From CAYSHJ01 sp964589725 (GTDB taxonomy: Bacteria > Planctomycetota > Planctomycetia > Planctomycetales > Planctomycetaceae): a stretch of 9,637 bases of DNA. A model generated the notes under the pieces. The model saw nothing but the letters and a program-made list of their open reading frames with translations. It was not told the origin of the DNA and ran no database searches. Where the stretch lies: contig CAZPUJ010000022.1 of assembly GCA_964589725.1 (NCBI GenBank), positions 1 through 9,637 on the forward strand. The letters are read 5' to 3'. Position 1 is the stretch's first letter. Every line of letters starts with the position of its first letter. Below are positions 5,703-9,637 of the stretch, in pieces. Made by a program: the position numbers and the translations under genes.

Positions 5703-6047
5703 ATGGCCGCCCACAAATCGAAATCCAAATCCAAGGCGAAATGTTGCCAGGAAGCCCCCATCGACCGGGACGGTGTTAGTGACGGAGAGCTGCTGGCTCG
5801 GCTGGCGAAGGCCGTGGCTCATCCGGCTCGCGTGACGATCTTGCGAATGCTGATTGAGCGTGACTCGTGCGTGTGCGGGGAGATCGTCGGAGAGCTGCCG
5901 CTGGCTCAGTCCACGGTGTCGCAGCATCTCAAGATTCTGAGGGAATCTGGGTTGGTGCAGGGGGACATTGATGGGCCTAAAGTTTGCTACTGCGTCAATC
6001 AGCCAATGCTCAAGTTGTTACGGACGCTGGTGGCGGGGTTGAAATGA
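5703..6047 (+). CDS. arsR: ArsR-family arsenic(III)-responsive repressor
   Basis: This 114-residue winged-helix protein has AVAHPARVTILRMLIERDSC (37-56), VCGEIV, and the recognition helix AQSTVSQHLKILRESGLV (68-85), followed by a wing ending KVCYCVNQP. Cysteines occur in pairs: Cys14-Cys15 in the lysine-rich N-terminal tail, Cys56/Cys58 (CVCG) in the helix used by classical ArsR proteins, and Cys95/Cys97 in the wing. Cys14, Cys15 and Cys56 closely match the three-cysteine As(III) site reported for Corynebacterium glutamicum ArsR (Cys15, Cys16, Cys55), so binding across the dimer is likely. The start follows AAAGGA at 5693-5698 with a short 4-base spacer. It should repress itself and the downstream arsD'-arsA-arsC genes through the palindrome at 5671-5689. 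The gene looks intact. Confidence 0.92.
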   Translation: MAAHKSKSKSKAKCCQEAPIDRDGVSDGELLARLAKAVAHPARVTILRMLIERDSCVCGEIVGELPLAQSTVSQHLKILRESGLVQGDIDGPKVCYCVNQPMLKLLRTLVAGLK

Positions 6048-6133
6048 CCTCACTTTTTGACGCTCACATCATCCTTCGTCGATGAGCCATGACAGGATCT
6101 GCAGTTTCCTTTGAACGTGTTCGGAGAACTGGC

Positions 6134-6247
6134 ATGAAGTCGATCCAAGTCTTTGACAAACCGATGTGCTGCTCCACCGGTGTTTGTGGACCGCAGGGGC
6201 GTCGGCAAGACGTCGCTGGCTTGTGCCACGGCGGTGTCGTTAGCTGA
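6134..6247 (+). pseudogene. arsD: ArsD arsenic metallochaperone stub (first ~21 codons)
   Basis: From the ATG at 6134-6136, with GGAG about 8 bases upstream, the frame reads MKSIQVFDKPMCCSTGVCGP. This is the canonical ArsD N-terminus, with the As(III)-binding triad Cys12, Cys13 and Cys18. After residue 21 ArsD similarity ends, and the frame runs 16 more codons through arsA sequence to TGA at 6245-6247. A complete ArsD has about 100-120 residues and passes As(III) to ArsA. The arsA reading frame enters at +1 relative to arsD, so the two are joined out of frame. The rest of arsD, the intergenic gap and the first ~17 codons of arsA have been lost. Confidence 0.85.
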
Positions 6248-7961
6248 CAGTGGCCAGTGCGTGCTATTGGTTTCCACGGATCCGGCATCCAACCTGGATG
6301 AGGTCTTGGGAATCAAACTCAGCAACCATCCGACGCTGGTGCCGCAGACACTGAATCTGTTCGCGATGAATCTTGATCCCGAAGCCTCCGCCGCTGCCTA
6401 CCGCGAACGCATGGTGGGGCCGTATCGCAAACTGCTTCCCGTCGCCGCAGTGACGAGCATGGAAGAGCAGTTCTCAGGTTCATGCACTCTGGAGATCGCC
6501 GCGTTCGATGAGTTTTCGCGGCTGTTGGGTGATCCGCTAGCAACTGCGGAATACGAGCATGTGATCTTCGATACCGCACCAACCGGACACACGCTGCGGT
6601 TGTTGTCGTTGCCGTCGGCTTGGTCGGGATTCATGGAGAGCAACACGACCGGCACGTCCTGTTTGGGCCCGCTGGCTGGCTTGCAGGCTCAACAGCGGCT
6701 GTATCAAGACACCGTCAACGCGCTGTGTGATCCGGCGACAACGACCCTGGTTCTGGTGACTCGTCCCGAGGTCACCGCGTTCCGCGAGGCGGCTCGGACC
6801 AGTCACGAACTTTCCGGTCTCGGCGTTCGAAACCAGCACCTGATCGTGAATGGTGTGTTTCAGGCAACTAGCCCGAATGATCCGATTGCGCTCGCGATGG
6901 AGCGGCGCGGACAACAAGCAATCGCCGCGATGCCAGACATGCTGGCGAGCTTACCTCGAACGATCGTGCCGCTGTCTTCACAGGGATTGCTGGGCCTCTC
7001 ACATCTACGAGCCATGACTCACGCGGAGACGATGCCCGCGATCGACTCGGAATTACTCGACCAGACAAACGTCTGGCCGCCGTCACTCGGAAGTCTTCTG
7101 GATGACTTAGCCGCTCCGGGACATGGAGTGATTTTGACGATGGGCAAAGGGGGTGTCGGCAAGACGACGATTGCGGCTGCGGTGGCCGTCGCATTGGCTC
7201 AACGAGGCCATCGGGTCCACCTGACGACAACTGACCCAGCCGCGCATGTCGCCGCCGCCATTGCCGGAGAGTCGTTGCCGACTCTGCAAGTTAGTCGAAT
7301 TGATCCGCAAGCGGAGACTCAGCGATATACCGCCGAAGTCATGCAAACGGCAGGAGCGGGACTCGACGAACAAGGGAAGGCGCTGTTGGCCGAAGATCTC
7401 CGCTCCCCATGCACGGAAGAGATCGCGGTGTTTCGAGCATTCGCCCAAGCGGTTGCCGATGGGACGGATCTCTTCGTCGTGCTCGACACGGCTCCGACTG
7501 GGCACACGATTCTTTTACTCGATGCGGCCTTGGCCTATCACCGCGAAGTCGCGCGACAAGCGAGCCAAATGCCGGAGTCGGTTCAACAACTGCTGCCGCG
7601 TCTCCGTGATTCCGCGCTGACACGAGTGCTGATCGTCACGCTACCCGAAGCCACCCCCGTGCATGAGGCCGCGCAGCTTCAACGCGATCTGCGACGAGCG
7701 GGCATTGAACCGTATGCCTGGGTGATCAACGAAAGCCTGGTTCCGCTGTCCGTGAGTGACCCGCTGCTGAAGTCCCGACAACATCACGAGCAACCCTTCA
7801 TCCACGAAGTCGAGACCGAGCATTCGTCGCGCACAGTCCTGGTCCCCTGGCAGACTGAACCTCCTGTTGGCCTGATGCACCTTCAAGAGTTGATGTTCTT
7901 GCCTGACAATTTCCTGGCGGCGAATCGCTCCGTCGCGGCTCTCGCGTTCAAAGGCCAATGA
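6153..7961 (+). CDS. arsA: ArsA arsenite-stimulated ATPase with damaged first P-loop
   Basis: ArsA is the soluble ATPase that drives ArsB/Acr3-type As(III) efflux. The frame is open for 602 codons from a TTG at 6153, but true ArsA similarity begins only at about 6198. Both halves are present: A1 with DTAPTGHT (140-147) and A2 with an intact P-loop GKGGVGKTT (331-339) and DTAPTGHT (445-452). The metalloid-site cysteines are Cys111, Cys170 and Cys420, each offset by 2 from E. coli Cys113, Cys172 and Cys422. The first P-loop should read GKGGVGKTS but reads DRRGVGKTS (13-21), so its glycine and signature lysine are replaced by arsD-derived sequence. No native ATG or good ribosome site exists for this frame, since arsD translation stops at 6247 in another frame. 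Expression and A1 activity are therefore doubtful. The rest of the gene shows no further lesion. Confidence 0.9.
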   Translation: MTNRCAAPPVFVDRRGVGKTSLACATAVSLADSGQCVLLVSTDPASNLDEVLGIKLSNHPTLVPQTLNLFAMNLDPEASAAAYRERMVGPYRKLLPVAAVTSMEEQFSGSCTLEIAAFDEFSRLLGDPLATAEYEHVIFDTAPTGHTLRLLSLPSAWSGFMESNTTGTSCLGPLAGLQAQQRLYQDTVNALCDPATTTLVLVTRPEVTAFREAARTSHELSGLGVRNQHLIVNGVFQATSPNDPIALAMERRGQQAIAAMPDMLASLPRTIVPLSSQGLLGLSHLRAMTHAETMPAIDSELLDQTNVWPPSLGSLLDDLAAPGHGVILTMGKGGVGKTTIAAAVAVALAQRGHRVHLTTTDPAAHVAAAIAGESLPTLQVSRIDPQAETQRYTAEVMQTAGAGLDEQGKALLAEDLRSPCTEEIAVFRAFAQAVADGTDLFVVLDTAPTGHTILLLDAALAYHREVARQASQMPESVQQLLPRLRDSALTRVLIVTLPEATPVHEAAQLQRDLRRAGIEPYAWVINESLVPLSVSDPLLKSRQHHEQPFIHEVETEHSSRTVLVPWQTEPPVGLMHLQELMFLPDNFLAANRSVAALAFKGQ

Positions 7962-8079
7962 TGCAGACTCGTTGGGATTCGATCCGACCTTTTGTTTTGG
8001 CGCGGCTTGCAGATTGTCGCGTTGCTCTCTGTCGTGGCGGTACGAATTGGAAGACGGCGTTCTGCGCGAGCGTCACTCG

Positions 8080-8121
8080 ACCGAGCCACCGGTTGGCGCG
8101 GCGCGCCCTCAAGAATTGATG
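8080..8121 (+). pseudogene. Possible relic of a second ArsA C-terminus
   Basis: In the 217-base gap between arsA and arsC, one frame reads TEPPVGAARPQELM. The ArsA tail at 7854-7895 reads TEPPVGLMHLQELM. The two 42-base segments match at 31 bases, and five of the ten conserved residues use different synonymous codons (for example CCT/CCA, GAA/GAG). That pattern suggests a diverged coding homologue rather than a recent copy. The frame closes at 8152-8154. No upstream part of such a gene is recognisable. I see no other gene in 7962-8178. Confidence 0.4.
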
Positions 8122-8178
8122 TCGTCGGTCCAGCATTCGACACCAATGACGTGATTTCACTTAGGAGATCGAGGAACC

Positions 8179-8616
8179 ATGAAACCGAAAGTCTTGTTCC
8201 TCTGCACCGGAAACTCGTGCCGCAGCCAAATGGCCGAAGGTTGGGCGCGAGCGCTGCTCGGCGTCCGGATCGAATCGTATTCAGCGGGCATCGAAGCCCA
8301 CGGTCTCAATCCGAATGCCGTGCGAGTCATGCGTGAAGCCGGCATCGACATCACGTCACAATCCTCGAAGCTGGTGAGCAGCCTCTCCGATGTGCCGTTG
8401 GACTTAGTGGTCACGGTTTGTGGTCATGCCGACGAACATTGCCCCGCATTCACCCAGCGGACCAAAGTCGTCCACGTCGGCTTCGACGATCCTCCTAAGT
8501 TGGCAAAGTCCGCTGCCACCGAAGAGGAGGCTCTCGGTCACTACCGCCGAGTCCGCGACGAAATCCGGTACTTTGTCGAGACTCGACTTGGCGAACTGCT
8601 AGCACCGAAACATTGA
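8179..8616 (+). CDS. arsC: Thioredoxin-coupled arsenate reductase (low-molecular-weight phosphatase fold)
   Basis: This 145-residue protein reduces As(V) to As(III), using a cysteine relay recycled by thioredoxin. The P-loop LCTGNSCRS holds Cys9 and Cys14, and VVTVCGHADEHCP holds Cys81 and Cys88. These correspond to Cys10, Cys15, Cys82 and Cys89 of Staphylococcus aureus pI258 ArsC, each offset by one. DDPPKLAKSAATEEEALGHY (103-122) supplies the general-acid aspartate DP motif. Length is normal for the family. The ATG at 8179-8181 follows GAGGA at 8171-8175, with AGGAG at 8163-8167 further upstream. It is the last gene of the plus-strand arsenic operon, and its As(III) product should be the substrate of the ArsA-driven pump, which is not visible here. 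The gene looks intact. Confidence 0.95.
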   Translation: MKPKVLFLCTGNSCRSQMAEGWARALLGVRIESYSAGIEAHGLNPNAVRVMREAGIDITSQSSKLVSSLSDVPLDLVVTVCGHADEHCPAFTQRTKVVHVGFDDPPKLAKSAATEEEALGHYRRVRDEIRYFVETRLGELLAPKH

Positions 8617-8684
8617 CCAGTGAAATGAACCAACGCATGACGTGCTCCTTGCGTCCCTTGTGATTCGACGTGATACACGCCGTT

Positions 8685-8711
8685 TGCGTGCCAAGCGAAC
8701 TGTGGCACGCA
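8685..8711. terminator. Weak hairpin between convergent arsC and lipoprotein genes
   Basis: TGCGTGCCA (8685-8693) pairs with TGGCACGCA (8703-8711) to give a 9-bp stem and a 9-base loop, 69 bases after the arsC stop. No T-tract follows on either strand, so terminator function is uncertain. Confidence 0.35.
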
Positions 8712-8743
8712 CGCGATGGGGCGTTACAAGCAAGCAAGAACTG

Positions 8744-8818
8744 TTTTGATTTTTGATTTTCGATTGGAACGCAGGACCGCTGGTACGTGCCTACAATCGG
8801 AAATCACAAATCGAAAAT
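8744..8818 (+). repeat. AT-rich imperfect palindromic repeat, copy 1
   Basis: The element begins with heptamers TTTTGAT, TTTTGAT, TTTCGAT (8744-8764), has a ~28-base centre (TGGAACGCAGG ... TACGTGCCTA), and ends with the inverted arm ACAATCGGAAATCACAAATC (8792-8811) plus GAAAATC. A second, clearly homologous copy lies at 9372-9469 in the opposite orientation. It could form a long hairpin between the ends of arsC and the lipoprotein gene, and its right end abuts the lipoprotein stop codon. Confidence 0.7.
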
Positions 8819-9352
8819 CTATTTCTTGTGCTCGTGTTCGCCGTGCGGTTCTTCCTTGAAGTCGCCGGCGTAGGGGGTGCCTTCGACTTCGCCGCTGATC
8901 GTGCCGGCGAATTCTTGCACTTTGCCGAGACTTTCGTGCTTTCCGACGAAGCGCGAGGCGGTCCCTTCCGCTTCACCCTCCAGCGGCGCAGCGGCAAGTT
9001 CGACTTGGAACTTCGGGCCGTTGATGCTCAGCAGCAGTTTGTCGGTCTTGACCGGCGTGGCAGTCTTCTCGTCGCTGCCGAGGATGTAAACGGTGGCTTC
9101 TTGTTTGTCGTGATCCACGCAGAATTCGACGTGGTACTTGCCGCCGCCCCAATCGGCCAGCGTGCCCTCATGCGGGCCGGCTCCGTGGCCAGCGTGTTTG
9201 TGGCCGTGCTCCTCCTTGGCCGTAGACGCAGCGGGAGTTGGCTTGGGAGCGGGCTGGTCTCCGCCGCCGCAGCCGAGCGCGAGAGTCAGCGTGAGCAGCA
9301 AGGCGATTTTCGATTTTTGATTTTTGATTTTCGATTTCGGAGAGACTGTCAT
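8819..9352 (-). CDS. Histidine-rich lipoprotein associated with an HME-RND efflux pump
   Basis: This 177-residue protein has a lipoprotein signal: a basic start, a hydrophobic run ALLLTLTLALG, then Cys28 and a GGG linker. The -3 to -1 residues ALG are a loose lipobox. A His-rich stretch EEHGHKHAGHGAGPHEG follows in the mature N-terminus, and the protein ends EEPHGEHEHKK, so both ends could bind divalent metal. The centre (GGGKYHVEFCVDHDKQEATV onward) looks like a small beta domain whose family I cannot name. The signal-peptide n-region KSKIKNQKSKI is encoded by heptamer repeat DNA (9304-9338). The ATG at 9350-9352 follows AAAGGAA (9361-9367) by 8 bases. It lies 104 bases after the CusA-like stop on the same strand, which suggests a periplasmic accessory role in metal efflux. 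Confidence 0.8.
   Translation of the reverse strand: MTVSPKSKIKNQKSKIALLLTLTLALGCGGGDQPAPKPTPAASTAKEEHGHKHAGHGAGPHEGTLADWGGGKYHVEFCVDHDKQEATVYILGSDEKTATPVKTDKLLLSINGPKFQVELAAAPLEGEAEGTASRFVGKHESLGKVQEFAGTISGEVEGTPYAGDFKEEPHGEHEHKK
9304..9338. repeat. Heptamer repeat inside the lipoprotein signal-peptide coding region
   Basis: On the minus strand the segment reads as consecutive heptamers GAAATCG, AAAATCA, AAAATCA, AAAATCG, AAAATC. It shares its unit with the intergenic repeats at 8744-8764 and 9435-9469. Three heptamers equal seven codons, giving the periodic peptide KSKIKNQ-KSKI at residues 6-16 of the lipoprotein. Confidence 0.8.
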
Positions 9353-9371
9353 GGTCAGGGTTCCTTTCAGG

Positions 9372-9469
9372 GATTTTCAATTTTCGATTTGTGACTTTCG
9401 ATTGTGGGCAACGTACGCTGCCTCTGTGTTTCCAATCAAAAATCAAAAATCAAAAATCAAAAATCAAAA
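9372..9469 (-). repeat. AT-rich imperfect palindromic repeat, copy 2, with five perfect heptamers
   Basis: ATCAAAA is repeated five times without error at 9435-9469. On the minus strand these are followed by GGAAACACAG ... GTACGTTGCCCA and then ACAATCGAAAGTCACAAATC plus GAAAATTGAAAATC (ending at 9372). The order of parts, the GTACGT core and the ACAATCG..AA.TCACAAATCGAAAAT arm match copy 1 at 8744-8818, in opposite orientation. The heptamer end overlaps the 3' end of the CusA-like gene; the other end reaches to within 4 bases of the lipoprotein ribosome site. Confidence 0.75.
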
Positions 9470-9637
9470 GTGTCATCGTGAGAGACGTGTGCCATTCGCT
9501 CGGCGTCCTTGCCGCTGAACTTCCAAAACAGGCCGGGGTGGATCAGGAACTCGCAGAATGTCGAGGTCACGAGTCCTCCGAGAATCACGGTGGCCACGGG
9601 ATACAGGATTTCTCGACCCGGTTCTTGGCCGCCGAGA
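9457..9637 (-). CDS. C-terminus of a CusA-like heavy-metal RND efflux pump (5' end outside window)
   Basis: The last 59 codons of a minus-strand gene read GREILYPVATVILGGLVTST, then FCEFLIHPGLFWKFSGKDAE. This is the final membrane helix and cytoplasmic tail of heavy-metal-efflux RND transporters, where the pattern P.A.V..GGL.TST is highly conserved. The HME-RND family pumps monovalent or divalent metals from the periplasm through a trimeric tripartite complex. The final codons, after HVSHDD, are TFDF-stop; the TGA at 9457-9459 lies inside the heptamer repeat, so the natural end of the protein has been replaced or extended by repeat DNA. The His-rich lipoprotein gene follows on the same strand. 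Confidence 0.82.
   Translation of the reverse strand, partial: LGGQEPGREILYPVATVILGGLVTSTFCEFLIHPGLFWKFSGKDAERMAHVSHDDTFDF

Noticed and set aside
6089..6103. Minus-strand CRSCH, a heme c-like CxxCH motif, in a short frame ending at 6050
   Set aside because: Only about 28 plausible codons lie in the arsR-arsD gap, with no start, ribosome site or second cytochrome feature; chance is the simplest explanation.
6134..6250. Programmed frameshift to make an ArsD-ArsA fusion
   Set aside because: No slippery sequence or stimulatory structure is evident, most of ArsD is missing and the ArsA P-loop is damaged; a deletion explains it better.
8753..9394. 213-codon plus-strand open frame opposite the lipoprotein gene
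   Set aside because: It is antisense to a gene with a signal peptide, lipobox and ribosome site; its ends are translated repeat DNA, and the rest has no recognisable motif.
9434..9470. Regular repeats considered as a CRISPR array
   Set aside because: The unit is a 7-bp perfect tandem repeat with no spacers and no cas genes; it is simple repeat DNA.

Overview
The window looks like an accessory region of a planctomycete chromosome. This is an inference from the protein families, the fairly high GC content, a perfect GC-rich hairpin of a kind I associate with planctomycete genomes, and AT-rich heptamer repeats (ATCAAAA / TTTTGAT) that I also associate with that phylum. No rRNA, tRNA or other taxonomic marker is present.

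Layout. (1) 1-1903, minus strand: a YtrA-type GntR regulator, an ABC ATPase and the start of an ABC permease, read from a promoter whose -10 overlaps a palindromic operator. A 30-bp perfect hairpin lies between ATPase and permease. (2) 1999-3270, minus strand: a gutted sterol-desaturase-like gene, an intact SAM methyltransferase, and the 3' end of an isoprenylcysteine-methyltransferase-like gene joined to a possible IS end. (3) 3364-4871, minus strand: a sulfur-handling operon with an ArsR-family regulator behind a palindromic operator, a cysteine desulfurase lacking its middle half, and an exported rhodanese. (4) 4874-5609, minus strand: a DUF3147-like membrane protein without its C-terminus and a heavy-metal P-type ATPase reduced to its first codons and its last third. 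(5) 5645-8616, plus strand: an arsenic-resistance operon with a second ArsR regulator (probable As(III) sensor), an ArsD stub fused out of frame into ArsA, a nearly complete ArsA whose first P-loop is damaged, a possible relic of a second ArsA tail, and an intact thioredoxin-type arsenate reductase. No As(III) permease (ArsB/Acr3) is visible. (6) 8744-9637, minus strand: the C-terminus of a CusA-like HME-RND efflux pump followed by a histidine-rich lipoprotein, set among copies of an AT-rich repeat that supplies the last CusA codons and part of the lipoprotein signal peptide.

The most unusual signal is the density of deletions between about 2.0 and 6.2 kb, with a further possible one at about 8.1 kb. 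In the clearest cases (sterol desaturase, cysteine desulfurase, P-type ATPase, ArsD/ArsA) the authentic 5' end of a gene is joined directly to a later part of the same or the next gene. This is either real microdeletion decay of a metal/sulfur resistance island or a systematic assembly artefact; read mapping across the junctions would tell. I do not see a clearly new defence or biosynthetic system here.
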